Positions 48,859 to 61,209 of a DNA stretch of 64,000 nucleotides are shown in pieces. Below the pieces are notes generated by a model, which was not told the origin of the DNA, searched no databases, and was given only the letters and a program-made list of their open reading frames with translations. Made by a program: the position numbers and the translations under genes. Positions within the stretch are counted from its first letter, which is position 1. Each line of letters starts with the position of its first letter. Origin of the DNA: Epiperipatus broadwayi (lineage: Eukaryota > Onychophora > Udeonychophora > Euonychophora > Peripatidae); NCBI GenBank assembly GCA_028023455.1, contig JAQFVV010006231.1:9500036-9564035 (forward strand), given 5' to 3'.

Positions 48859-51244
48859 TAAGAATTTTAAAACTTTTTAGTAACAAATAAAGATAAAATT
48901 AGTTCTAAATGTGAAATTATATATACAGTATCTACATATTTTTCATTCCTAAAAATCTTTGACTGCCCCTTGAAGTGACAAATTATTGCAGATTCTAAAT
49001 GTTTAACTGTTTTCATTGTTTGAATGAATGTTATTTTGATTGTCATATTTTTTATATTAGCATGTTTATTCAGTATGAAGAGGTTCTTAACAAGATTGGT
49101 TTATCAAATGTCTAAAATCAAATTAGTTCTGCTTGAGGAAAGAGAAACTTAAAAGTTCAAATCTGTAGTGTGTCTTGTTTTTCAGGCTATCAAGCTTTGT
49201 AGCTTTTAACAGAACTTGCATGATGCATACATACCACAGTTTTATAATGTACGTATTTGTGTATATTACCATGGTGATCTTACTTAGAATTTCAAATTAT
49301 ATGCTTTTTTTTACTTTATTGTACTTATAGTGGTAAATAATAGCAATTGGTAACCCTTCCCCCAAATCCCATTTTTTATTTTTTACAATACCATGTTGAC
49401 TGAATTTTAATTTTACAATAAATATTGTTTGATTAATATTTATTCATTTTTTAAACCTTTTATTAAGGGAAAAACATTTTTTTAATAGATGCCTCAAGAC
49501 TTTTTAACTTCTGAAATACATGTAAAAGTGAAGTATTCTCACACTGCTGTTTTTCTAAGTATTGAAACAATGAATTACCTTAGGAAGGAATATAATGAAA
49601 TTATCAATAAAAATGTACTTTAAAAATTTACTTATCATAAATTACAAATTATAAACAAGAAAATAACAAAAATGATTTTTCAGGATATTGAAATTCTTTT
49701 TTTTTCTTGGCTTATTATCATTACTTTTTAAAACCATATTTCCATTTTTTGGCAATACGTAACACTTTGTTTTGGCACTGTTAAAACTGAAGATATTGTG
49801 ATAATTGTTTCTCAAGTCAATTCTTTAAAAATTCAACATGACATCTTTTTATCTGAACAGGATAAATAATCACATAACTATGTAAAATGGTAAATTATCT
49901 AGCAAATTGCAAAAAACCAACCACCAGATAGTCCCTACGTTAATGGACATTTTATGTCTATTATTTTTACTAATCTGCATCCAATCTAATAACTATGAAG
50001 TAGTTATTATGACTGCCAATGAATCAAATTCAGACACTTCGTAGATATAAATAAAGATGTGTTATTTCATATGTATTAAATACTATAATGAATAAAAGTG
50101 ATAATAATGAATATCTTTGTTAAATGAATGTCAAATTAAAATGTAATTCTTTTTTTAATTTGGCATATATATATTAAAATCCTAATTTTTTCATATATAA
50201 AAATAGTTGAATAAATATGGAAATATTTTTAAGTAAATCTAATAACCATCCTACACGTAGCTGAAAAAAAAAAAAAATCAACCTAGTAATTGTACATAAA
50301 TCCAATATATTTTCTCTTGGAAAAAATGTCAAAGTCAATTAGAAATGAAAAATCCAATTATGATTAAACACACATATATAGTATTTTTAAAAAATATCAC
50401 ACAAATAATTTTTATATACTATATACATAAACAAGCAAAATCCTTTGACAATCTGGTCTGAATTTTTGCAGATAAGGCTAATAATAATAATTTTTTAAAA
50501 AAATTATTTTTGATAGCTTAAATATGTTAAACATGTCAATCTTTATCTTGTTTATTATCTGTAAAAATTTTGTTAAATATGTAACTGTTTGAAATAGCTT
50601 TTAGTAAAAATAAAATAAGCATAAAATTTAGTGTATCAGAGGATATATAACATTAATTATTCAGAAATGAATTAGAAACACTTCCACTATTACAGTGTAA
50701 ATACAAATAAAAGCTTCTTAATATAAATTAAAAAAAAAAAAAACCCTCATCAATTCAATTTGTTTTCTAATGAAAATTTATTAAATTTTATTTTCTAATT
50801 ATAGTTAAATATCTAAATCATTTATTTTTAGATATTTTTATTATGTATGTACAATTGGTAATGCAAAGCAGATAATGAGAATAATTTTAAAACGAGGCTG
50901 GAAGGAAAGAATGCTAAATGAACATGTACTTATTAATTTAATACATCTGATATTAAAACTGAAATATTTGTTAAGATGTCATATATACGGCAATATTGGT
51001 ACTGCTAAGATAATTTGAGTATCAATAAATAAAATAGATAATATAACAAGTTGAACTGGGGCTGACTTTACAAAGAGTTATAAACAAGGCCAGAGACAGT
51101 GTGCATTAGAAATTATTAATTTCTATTTGTCAGTCATGAATATGAATAAAAAAGAAACTGAAGATCCCTATATGAATAACATTTTATCAATAATAAATAC
51201 TTTAAAGTTGTAATTATAAATTTATTAAACGCACATTGATTACG
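48618..51244. other. AT-rich non-coding DNA with a (TA)n tract
   Basis: An alternating TA run lies at 48806-48855. The rest contains A/T runs and no recognised feature. Confidence 0.6.
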
Positions 51245-51422
51245 TAAGTAATATTTACTGAGGCTATAACCTCGATAATATGCGTATAAAATGCGATAGT
51301 AGGGACCTCTAACCCTCTTTTCTTCCATAGCGTAAGCTTGTGGTTAAAACACCTGTAGAGGTCCCTACTATCGCATTTTATACGCATATTATCGAGGTTA
51401 TAGCCTCAGTAAATATTACTTA
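51245..51422. repeat. Perfect 67-bp-arm hairpin
   Basis: Arms 51245-51311 and 51356-51422 are exact reverse complements over 67 bp, with a 44-base loop. The arm includes ACTGAGGCTATAACCTCGAT and GCGATAGTAGGGACCTCT and is less AT-rich than its flanks. The loop has a pyrimidine-rich stretch CCCTCTTTTCTTCC. No mismatch is seen, so the structure arose recently or is kept perfect. If transcribed it would form a long double-stranded hairpin. Small frames crossing it are by-products of the repeat. Confidence 0.97.
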
Positions 51423-52339
51423 AATAATAAATACTGTAATATATATATATCAAGAAATAATTTGCTCAATATTAATAATCAGGTTATAATAATATATTCA
51501 TATACTTTTTTCTGAGTACATATAAAAATTAGTCATTTAATATTAAATAACAATAGTAAAAAAAAAAAAGTTTAATTCTATTCTTATCCAAAGTAATATA
51601 TTTTTAGAATGTACCTTTTAATAAATCTTTTTTTCAGAAGTCATTACTGATATATAAACTACTCATTGACAAGTATGACTAATCTAATTCCAGATGAAGA
51701 AAAAAATTATAAAATAAAACATTAGAGATAAGTTTTATGATGATTATACAAACCAACCCAAGTGAAGTACAAATGGGTCCATATATATTACAAGATGATT
51801 ATTTAGTCTATTGGATAATTTTTAATTCAGTCTTAACTTTTTATACAACAAATTTCATTTTTTGAAGAAGCCCTTTAACAAGCTTGCCTATTGTAGCTCT
51901 AAATTGTATTCTACCCTTTGAGCTTTCTTTAAATGAAAGCAGACAATATTATATTTCTTTGAAGTACCAATAAGGTACTCTTGACAATGTGAATGGTGTC
52001 AGCCTTTCTCACAAAAAACAGTTCATAAATTTTTCATTTTATTATAGAAATTCTATTACTGTTCATTTGATTCATATATCTAATCCAAAGAAGTAATTTT
52101 ATATATTAAGCTTTGTAGTAAGCTGAAGGAGATACTGATTGGTCTTTTAATCTTGCTCTTGTAATTTTAATCTTACATACCATTCTTAAACAAAATAAAA
52201 TAAAATAAAGTTTTTATGTTAAGTAAACAGAAAGTACAGGTCTCACTTTCACATTAACTGAGCATAGTATCAATTCTATATATAACTAAATTATTCACAG
52301 TAATTACATAACTATGATGAAATAGTTTACCTTTTAATT
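51423..52339. other. AT-rich non-coding DNA, nothing recognised
   Basis: No element ends or frames recognised. Confidence 0.55.
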
Positions 52340-52870
52340 TGTTTAATGCATCTGTAGCACAATGGAGTCTACATTGCACTTAAACAACAAATTTTACTTA
52401 AAAAGCTACAAAGATATTTAAATTTATCCCTTTTATTCAATTGATAACTATCAAATATAAAAGTTATTAAAGATCTTTCTTCTATCACTGATTGATACAT
52501 AATTTGAGTATAAGCATTAATTACTAAAGCAAATTCTTTATAGGTTGCATTCAAAACATTACATAGATTATCTTTAGAATTGGCAGAAAAGTCAAAAAGA
52601 TAAAGATCTTGTATTTGATTTTAATATGATCAAATTAAAAACACCACCATCAAAAATTATAAAAATGTTTCAAAGACTACTGTTACAAAAATAGGAAATA
52701 AAATTGGAGCTACTGCATCGGATTTTTTCACACAAATAGTATATGAATAAACTTCAGGATAGATGGTCAGGCAATTTCAAACGCTACCATAATTCCTTAA
52801 TTAAATCAAATACCTTGACCAAATCTACAAAAGTAATGTATAAATTATATCCTTGCTTCTGTTTACTACT
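52340..52870 (-). pseudogene. Non-LTR retrotransposon RT remnant
   Basis: Minus-strand translation with frameshifts gives YNITFVDLVKVFDLIKELW (the palm motif, usual form AFIDLTKAFDSVNREALW) at about 52845-52785. Next come PILFPIFVTVVFETF (usual form CVLAPTLFSIFFS..L), a degraded LFNLAHFRAKTKT-like stretch, and NAYTQIMYQSVI near the position of the ADDxA.. motif region. The catalytic ADD is not intact. It resembles a different non-LTR lineage from the GAT-tailed RTE family here. Dead. Confidence 0.6.
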
Positions 52871-53089
52871 TATACTATTTAAAAATATTTTCATGGGTGA
52901 ATTTTTATTAGGGTGAGAATCTTAAAACAGCAAATCTTGAATAAACACCAACAAATTTAATATTTAATACTTTTAAGATATCACATGACCAATTAGTAAT
53001 ACATTACCTTTGTTTATATCTATTCATTGGAATAATCTCACAATTTTTATGCTATCTAGTTTTAAGCTTTAATAATCAAAATATGTAGA
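52871..53089. other. AT-rich non-coding DNA, nothing recognised
   Basis: No feature recognised. Confidence 0.5.
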
Positions 53090-53280
53090 CTATCCAGTTT
53101 CAAATAGCTCCGCATTGATGAAAACAACAAGCTAGGAACCAGATTGGAAATATTTGGTAGAACAAAACTGGATACGACTTTATTAAGCAATACCATCTGC
53201 CATCTGTTGATAACTACAGCTTAGCATTAGATGGCATAAAAATGGCAAGAATAGACGATTATGCTAACAAATTTAATACT
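53090..53280 (+). repeat. Dispersed repeat, copy related to 18700-18885
   Basis: Shares ACTTTATTAAGCAATACCATC, TTGATAACTACAGCTTAGCA and GATGGCATAAAAATGGCAAG with the 18700 copy. The same core resembles the arm end and direct-repeat start at about 1018-1050. No coding capacity. Confidence 0.6.
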
Positions 53281-54141
53281 CATTATTATTATTGTCACTT
53301 TAGAATTAGAAATACCATAATGATTTATATTCATTCATTCTTATTCATCACTATTTCAAGCACTTTACGAAGAGACAGTATTATTACAGTGTCCCCCTAA
53401 TCATTCATTAAATGGCAAGCCTCTCCCTTCACTGCTTTCTAAGAGAAACTGTTAGAAAGATATTTACCCTGCAATGGACTATTTATTAAAAAAAGACTGT
53501 TCTAGGTTACTACAGATTCATTATTTGCCATATCACTACTTATATTAATCAATTAGATGACAATGATATGTACACAAAGATACCATAAATGCCTATATAA
53601 TATTTGATTTCAAATTAACTCAATATTTTCTTTAAACGTCTATCAGTTAAAATGTATACCAAATTTTAAAAATTAAAATATTCTCATATAGATATATAAA
53701 TTTTACGAAAAAAATTAATTAAATGTATTTAAATCAATATTTTTCTGATAATTTTACATCATAATAAATTTTTTCAATAAAATTCTATAGTTTAGTTTGA
53801 AATAAAAGTAATTTTAAAAACTAAATTAAAATTTGAGTTAGTTTTAGAGTAATTAAAATACATAGTTGTAATTAAAACAATTTTTAATAATAAAATTGTT
53901 AATACCTATTAATATTTACACGATTGCTGCTTTTTTTTAAAAAAAAAAATAAAAAAATCTAAAAAATTGTTTTAGACAACCATCTAAACTTTATTTTTTT
54001 TTTAAAAAAAAAAACCCCGTACATATCAACTTTTTTTTTAAAATTCTAAAACATTTTCTATCTATTTCTCTGTTTCTCTGCTAAATTCATATAATGTTTA
54101 TTTATTAAAATGAAAAGTGTGTTGCGTTGAGATTTACTTAC
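53281..54141. other. Intron sequence downstream of the liprin-alpha exon (minus-strand sense)
   Basis: AT-rich with A/T runs at about 53931-54020. On the minus strand the intron begins GTAAGTAAATC at 54141. No further exon seen. Confidence 0.5.
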
Positions 54142-54288
54142 CATTTTTATTGCTGCTTCCTTATTGGCCAATTCTGTTTCTAATTTGTCATTGAGATCGT
54201 GTAATGACGTAGATTCTCTTTGGGCATTCAAGTAACGCTTTTCTAATGTTGTGATGCGCTCTTCCTGATCTTCTTTTTGAGCTAAAGA
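54142..54288 (-). CDS. Liprin-alpha: Internal exon of liprin-alpha (coiled-coil region)
   Basis: Minus strand, 147 bp, exactly 49 codons, phase 0 at both ends. The upstream intron ends TTCTCTTTTTTTTAG and the downstream intron begins GTAAGT, both strong splice signals. The peptide begins [20 protein letters not shown], continues with [20 protein letters not shown], and ends ANKEAAIKM. This is the conserved segment of the N-terminal coiled coil of liprin-alpha (PPFIA in vertebrates, syd-2 in nematodes), shared from insects to humans. Liprin-alpha is a cytosolic scaffold that assembles presynaptic active zones with RIM, ELKS/CAST and LAR-type receptor phosphatases. No stop or frameshift is present and G+C (about 37%) exceeds the flanks, so it is under selection. 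No neighbouring exon was recognised, implying large introns on both sides. The family call is firm; the exact orthologue and species are not. Confidence 0.94.
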
Positions 54289-57180
54289 CTAAAAAAAAGA
54301 GAAGAAATTAAATTAAAAATGTTAGAGAGAACAAAAAAAAAAAAAAAATCATGAATTTAATTTCTTTTGATTTAATTTTTCTAAACATCTGAAAGATAGA
54401 CTAAAACAGAACATGCAAAGCATTTTAATTAAACTGACCATAAGAATGTTAGAATCAGCAGGATTTTCTTGTTCTCTTTAGGAGAAGAAAAAAGCAACTC
54501 ATGCTTTGATTTAATTGCATTTTGTTTTAGGCACTGATGATTTATAGTACTACATAATTTGAATACAAACTGAATTATTAATAATTTTTCACAAATTGAA
54601 CTGCAGGAGTAAAGAATATCTTACAAAACTGCATCTTTATATATTACTCACAAAAAAAGAACAAAATAATATAAATATTTTTTAGAACAACTTTATTTTT
54701 AACATTATTGTAATGTGGAATCAAAAACACACAGCGACATTAAACATCTTTATACTTTTGCAGTCAAAATCTTAAAGAGGCAATAAGAAGTCGTATTTAT
54801 CCAAAAGAGCAAAATTGTTGAACTCAACTGGCTAGAGGGCAGGTTTTCAAAATGCTGGAACTGTGTTAAAATCAATATTTGATGAGAGGGAATGATATAA
54901 ATTAAAGAGTAATGTATCTTTATATTATTATCACAAAATAACAAATTAGTGCAGTTGTCAATACTCCAATGTCGACCAAGATAATCCATGATAAGTTTTT
55001 TCAAAAAGAAAATTTATAATCAAACTATTTCAGAGCCATTGATTATTTATATGAATGGTGTGAAAACAGTGTTGTCATGTGCATAGAACCCTAAATAATG
55101 TTTAATTGAAAGTAATATAATTAGCTGAATTACCATTTATATTTTCAATAACTACTTTTTTTGGTTTCTTTCAATTGTAAAAAATAATGGTGGAAGACAT
55201 ACTATGGAGTTCTTTAACTTAAATCACTATCTTGCACTATAACTATATTGTTTGAACTTCTGGTGAATAAATTTATCCTATGATGGAAAAGTTACTCTCA
55301 TGAAAAATTATCATCATTCAGGATGATAATATGCTGCGATTTATATTATTTGCAAAGACAAAGATAGATTTGATGCACAGGAAGGTAATGTTGACTTCTC
55401 TGAGTTATATAGGCAACTATGGGCTTTGTTTAAATGCATAATTTTATTCCATTAGAGTTCAAATGGTTCATAGTGTAAATAATCGACTTAATAATAAAGA
55501 TATTGATATTCCCATTATTTATTCCTCAAGGAGCTATAGAATTCTAGATTCTGAAAAAAAGTCTATGGTTTAAATAAGAAACAATGAGCAGCACATTTAG
55601 ATAAGCATTTATCTATATATTACATTATAAACTATGTAGAATTTTACATCAGAATTTTCATTAGCATAACCGTATTATACGCATGAGATGATGTTCAAAT
55701 ATAAATGAAAAAATATTTCATTTTTATGCACAATTAAACATTTCCTCATCAATCAGTTGCAACTGAATGTGTTATAGCATCAAGTACCAAATGCAATAGA
55801 CATCAGTTTCATTACAAAATATTAGCTACGTTTGTAAAATCGCTATCAAATTTCTCTACTCCAAAAAACAACAAAAATAAAATGTTTTTCCTAATCAGTT
55901 TTTCCCTAGGAAAATTATATCCTGCATGATTCAATGCAGTAACAGAGTAGATGATTTATATAGAATTCAATATTCACGAATTGTGGTCTAGCTTTATCAA
56001 TTTTGATGATCAAACTCTTTAGAAATTTCTGGGCAATAAACCATTCAATTATCATTATTTTTTAAAAACGAAAACATGATTTAGTTTGTTTCTGCCACGC
56101 GAATTATTAGCATAGTATCTTGGTGGAAATAATTTTGTTTTAAAAGAAAGAAATTTATTTTCTATAGAATGCCATTGGAGATCAAAATATTATACAAAGA
56201 AAAATCTAACTTCCTTCTACAGCGAACCTATTTTTATCTATTTAAATAAACAGTGAGTTATTTCAAAAAGTTAGGGATTGCTATTTTAAAGAATACTTTT
56301 AAAAAAAAAATTCTCATTAGGTTTAGAGTAGGTAGAAATCAAATTTCAATTTCCACTCATCAAAATCTGGTGACACATTTTACATTTAAAAAAATATTTT
56401 TCTAAATGTAAAATATTCCCTTTAAATAATTTTTCTGTATTAAAAAAAACTATGAATTCCTTAGCTGAAGTAAATGTCTTAAATACAATGATAAAAAAAA
56501 TACTCTTAACTTATTCCGAACGAAAGTTCAATTACTAATAATTAAAAAAAAAAAAAGATTCATTTCAAGTATTATTCTACAAGAAAAGAAAATGATAACT
56601 TTTAATCTCTCCATCTTTTAAATTTAAAACTATCAAATAAAACATTTAATCTAATTATCTATCTATAGAGTTAAAAAGTTGCCCTCTTTTAAAGCAAACT
56701 TCGAATTCTTTCCAAAAAAATATTCATCTATAATTATTTAGTAACTAATAAGATTTTTACCTAATGAGTAAACTATCTTCACTTTGGGAAAATAACATTT
56801 GATTATCTTACCATAAGAAGATTTTACATTAATAGAATGTGTGTTTTTTTTATTAAAAACATTCATCTTGTGACTCAGTATATCGAAATAATTGTAAAAC
56901 TGAAAAAGTCATTAAAATATTCGCCAGAATCATCTGCAGAAACTTTGTCACAAGCTTCTAAATGTCCTGGACAGAACAATATGCTCCTTTCCTGACCAAC
57001 TTTAATTTTGGAAATAGCCAAGTCATCAGAACTAAATCAGAAAAAATGGATGTATGGCTTATGATTTTTTTTCGTTAAAAAAGTCATGTATATTCTTAGC
57101 ATTGTTAGCCAGCATGTTATTGTGCAACAATAATTAAGAGCCCTTGCTCATATTTAATTAGTTGAGCAAAACTTTGGCAC
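54289..57180. other. Intron sequence upstream of the liprin-alpha exon (minus-strand sense)
   Basis: AT-rich, with no other liprin-like exon seen. The stretch 56930-57030 reads on the minus strand as a plausible peptide (KVGQERSILFCPGHLEACDK) but without splice signals or a secure family. Around 54800-54890 there is a more complex, possibly SINE-like segment. Confidence 0.45.
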
Positions 57181-59085
57181 ATCATCATCATCAACCATTA
57201 TCAATCCATCGCAGGATGAAGGTCTCTCAAAGTTCAATCCATTTTCTCTGATCTCTAGCTTCTCTTCACATTATCCTTACACACATTCTTATTTCATCCA
57301 TCCATCTCACATCTGGTCTCTTTCTGGGTCTTTTACAATCTCTTGGAATCCAGTTTAAAATTCAAATGTCCATCCATTATCATCTCTTCTAGCAATATGT
57401 CCAGACTAACTCCACTTCAGTCTTTTAATTTTTTCAATGACGTCAGTAACACCTGTTTGTTCTCTTACCCATATATTGCATTTTCGATTTCTTGGTACTC
57501 CTAACATGCATCTCTTCATACTTCTTTTAGTGATCTGAAGTCTCTGTATTGCTCTTCTATTAAGTGTCCAAATCTCAGATCCATATGTAAGAACTGGCAA
57601 AACACATTTATTAAAAACCTTCCTTTTCAAACACATAGGCCTATTTCCTTTTAGTATCAAGTTATTTCTAACAAAAGCACTCCGACCAAGTTTAATTCTA
57701 TGATTAATTTCATCCATTATGTCTCCATCTGCTTTAATAATCTGACCAAGGTATTTGTAGCTGTTAACTTCTTCTAACTCATCATAATCAATCTTTATTT
57801 TCGTATTTTGAAAAAATCCATTGAACATTACTTTAGTCTTTTTAATATTTACCTTTGGTCCTACTTTGCTACTTATATCTGATAACTCCTACAAAATTTC
57901 CTGCAGCTCTAAAGCATTATTTGCAAAAACAACTACATTATCTACAAAATCTAAATTACTTAAATAATCTCCATTTACTTTCACTCCTTTAGTTTCCCAT
58001 TTTAATCTACAAAATACTTCTTGCAGCACTGCTGTAAAAAAGTTTTGGAGATATGGAGTCACCCTATTTTACACCCTTCTCAATGTTGACTTTCCTAGTA
58101 TCATTATGCAATCTAATTGTTGTTACATTTTTATAAATATTCTTCAAAATATGACAATATCCTGGATCTATACCTTGATGATCTAATGATTTAATCACTG
58201 AAGAAATGTTTATAGAATCAAATGCCGTTTCATAATCTACAAATCCAAAGCATAATGGAAACTCATATTCATTTGTCATTTCTATAACTTCTCTCAATAT
58301 CTGGATATGATATATTGTACTAAAACCACTTTTAAATTCAGCTTGTTCTCTTGATTGGTGGAAATCCAATGTTCTCTGTAGATGAGTTGTAATTATCTTG
58401 GTAAAAATTTTGTGTAAAACTGATAAAAGGCTGATAGGTCTGTAATTTCTAATAACTTCTCTATCATCTTTTTAAAATATTAATATTAATACTGCATTCT
58501 TCCAATCATCTGGTACATCTTTATCATTTAGACATTTGGTATATAACTTTGCTAAAAGAAATTCTAATTCTTCACCTGCTTCTTTTAATATATCAATTAT
58601 AATTCCATCATTACCTGGAGCTTTTCATTTCTTCATAAATTTAATTGCATGTCTCAATTCTTCATTTAAAATTCTGGACAATTTGGAAGATATAATAGAT
58701 ATAAGAGGTACTTGTTCTTTATTACTATATAATTATTGATGGAAGTCTTCTACCCATTTCAAGATGCCATTTATCTTTTTAGTAATAATTCCATCTTTTT
58801 TTCCTATTGCAGATATAAATTTCATACCAATACCAACATTTTTTTACACTCTTGAGACTTCTAATTCACAATTATACTTTTCTTATATTATTTTCAACTC
58901 TTTTCAGCACCATTTTACAAAATTTGAGGTATTCAATCCTTTTTAGTGCATCATTTTTGTATATTATCATATTCCTTCTTTTCTTCATAAATTCTCTAGT
59001 CTCAGTGGAAATTATATTGATCAATTGCTGCTTCTTTCTACCAGCTATCTTTGTTGCCCATAAATGGTTCAAAATATCCAAATAG
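57181..59085 (-). pseudogene. RTE-type retrotransposon copy, linker to C-terminus
   Basis: On the minus strand, from about 59081: a linker (HLWATKIAGRKKQQLINIIS, then IEYLKFCKMVLKRVENNIRK); the RT start (KAPGNDGIIIDILKEAGEEL, DVPDDWKNAVLI and RNYRPISLLSVLHKIFTKII); the REQAEFKSGFSTIYHIQ motif; GFVDYETAFDSINISSVIKS (palm); a stretch with the FADN..V motif region largely broken around 57850-57960; then YKYLGQIIKADGDIMDEI, TYGSEIWTLNRRAIQRLQ, RSMKRCMLGVPRN and a degraded tail. The 3' end is GGTTGATGATGATGATG (minus sense). The endonuclease is absent, so it is 5'-truncated. Several stops and frameshifts; not functional. It lies in the liprin-alpha intron in the same orientation as the host gene. 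Confidence 0.88.
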
Positions 59086-59164
59086 TAGTTAGGATTTACT
59101 ATCTAGCCTTCAGAAATGCATTTGTGATAAATATCTTTAGAATAAAAAAAAAACAACACAGGCC

Positions 59165-59311
59165 AATATTTTGATTTGACTCTTGTATTCACATTTTTTT
59201 TAGTTTTCTTTCTTCTGGCATCAACCAAATGATAGAATGCAGAATGAGATTGCCAGAAGAAGGAACCTTCCCTAAAAAAATTGTGAATACAAAAGAGTCA
59301 AATCAAAATAT
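59165..59311. mobile_element. Small MITE with about 40-bp inverted ends
   Basis: Terminal arms 59165-59203 and 59272-59311 share AATATTTTGATTTGACTCTT and TGTATTCACA-type sequence in inverted orientation. An inner pair, TTCTTCTGGCA (59210) and TGCCAGAAGAA (59251), extends the fold. The total is 147 bp with no coding capacity. Confidence 0.8.
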
Positions 59312-59319
59312 AGCTAAAG

Positions 59320-59460
59320 CCCTGCATAGTTTGATACAGTTAATAGAGCATCCTGACTTGGGGATTGGGAGATTTCAGGATTGAGTAGATAGTGCATCCA
59401 ACGTGGGATGGGTAGATCCCAGGATCGATTCTGGTGCTCAAATTTCTCATGAACCTTATC
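59320..59460 (+). repeat. Possible dimeric tRNA-like SINE
   Basis: Two successive tRNA-like modules can be read. The first has GTTAATAGAGCATCCTGACT and GATTTCAGGATT. The second has TAGATAGTGCATCCAACGTG and then CCCAGGATCGATTCTGG, with a good box B. Neither folds to an intact tRNA. A tandem pair of tRNA-like heads is known for some SINEs; the reading here is tentative. Confidence 0.4.
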
Positions 59461-60583
59461 AATAAAGCCATATGCCCTTTTTTTATGAATGATAAAAATT
59501 CGGGAAATAGTTGCAATTGTTTGATGTTTGCTATTCCATTCTTGCAACTTTTTGATTATCAAAACATGAAGCACAAAATGTTAACTCACTCATTCTGCCA
59601 TTTCAAATGTGATTAAAATTGGATAGTCAATGGTTTATAGAGTGCCAATAAATTTTCTCAATAAATTTTATAGATACATAGTGATCAGTTTGAATAAACT
59701 TTTTGCAAGTTTTCTTCACTTTCGGTTAACTTTTAGTGCACCTAGCCATGAATTATCTTTCCTTGTGACACAACTTGTGATTCAGATATTAGCACATCAA
59801 TATATATGAAATTTAGAGATAACATATCACTATTTCTTTAGGTTATATTATATATACAAAATTAATAGTGCTAGAATATATTAAACACTGGAGAGATACC
59901 TACAAGCATTTTCAATATAAACAATTGAATTGCCTTGTACAAGTGCAATCCACTTTCCACAGATAAAAAAATGTTTCTTTCTGCATGGCCAAGATATTAT
60001 ATAGAAAGTTTATTTAAATTATAATAATAAGAAAAGTAAATATTAAATCAGTTGTAATATTCAAGTCTATAGAGCAGAGCTACTTCTACTCTTTTTAAAA
60101 TTCTACAAATAAATTATCAAGTATAAAATATGTGTAGATAGAAAATTACAACCAGAGACAAACTCCAAACACTGTCAATATAAATAATTAAATTGCCCCT
60201 CCCCTTATTGTAATAAAATCAATCAACTTTGACATATGATAGTTTATTTGTAGAATTTTATGAGTAGAAATAGCTGTGTTCTGTAGATTTAAATATCAAT
60301 CAAATCAACTATAAACTGTTTTAAATATCAAAGCTGTTTTAATATTCACATCTCTAGTTTTGATTTAAATCTACTTCTCACATATCTTAGCCATACAGAA
60401 AGACGTGGCCATTTTCTTTCTTTAAAAAAATTGATTGAATTTATGACAACTGGAAGATAATTCAATTGAATATAATGACAGTGCTTGGGGTCTGCCTCTT
60501 TGCTTGTTATATATATATATAATGAACATAAATATAGATTTATATAATTTAAAATAGAAATTTGTATATTTCATACATTTATC
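59461..60583. other. AT-rich non-coding DNA, nothing recognised
   Basis: No element or exon recognised. Confidence 0.55.
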
Positions 60584-60718
<135 letters not shown>

Positions 60719-61209
60719 CTTAGTGACTGCAGAAAAAAAATGCTGTTAATAGAAAGGAGACCCTTTGATTCCTTTTGGAGGCCTTAAAAGAACCAAGCAG
60801 AGCAATTTTCTTTTCCATTTCATACATTATTGTCATTGCAGTTGTTATTATTATGCGATTATTCATATAGTATATGAATATGGATGGGCTGCTCACCAAT
60901 ATGTACTATACAGAATGGTGAGTTTGCTGGTTTTTTACTTCTGAGATTAAAGTCAAGAAGCGCCATAGGTCATTCTTCTCAGTTGCCTGAAAGCTCTTAA
61001 CTGAAACATCAGTTGACTTTTCTTGAAAGCAGAATAAATGCATGTATGAATTAATTTAAAAAATATATATATATTTACAATCATGATAGACAAAAATAAA
61101 TCATAATTTTATCCCCAGGTGGCTATAATGTCACCAGCCAAGGCAGTAGTTAGTTGGTAGCTGAAGGTGAAGAGTGCTGAAAATCTTCTGAGTGTGTACC
61201 CAGACTGCC
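60719..61209. other. Non-coding DNA between microsatellite and RTE copy
   Basis: Slightly less AT-rich than average. No feature recognised. Confidence 0.5.

Noticed and set aside
51134-51328. 64-codon minus-strand frame
   Set aside because: It arises from reading into one arm of the perfect hairpin and has no protein features.
56930-57030. Minus-strand peptide-like stretch resembling a pogo/Tigger transposase region
   Set aside because: Similarity is limited to a few residues, stops lie on both sides, and no inverted ends were found.
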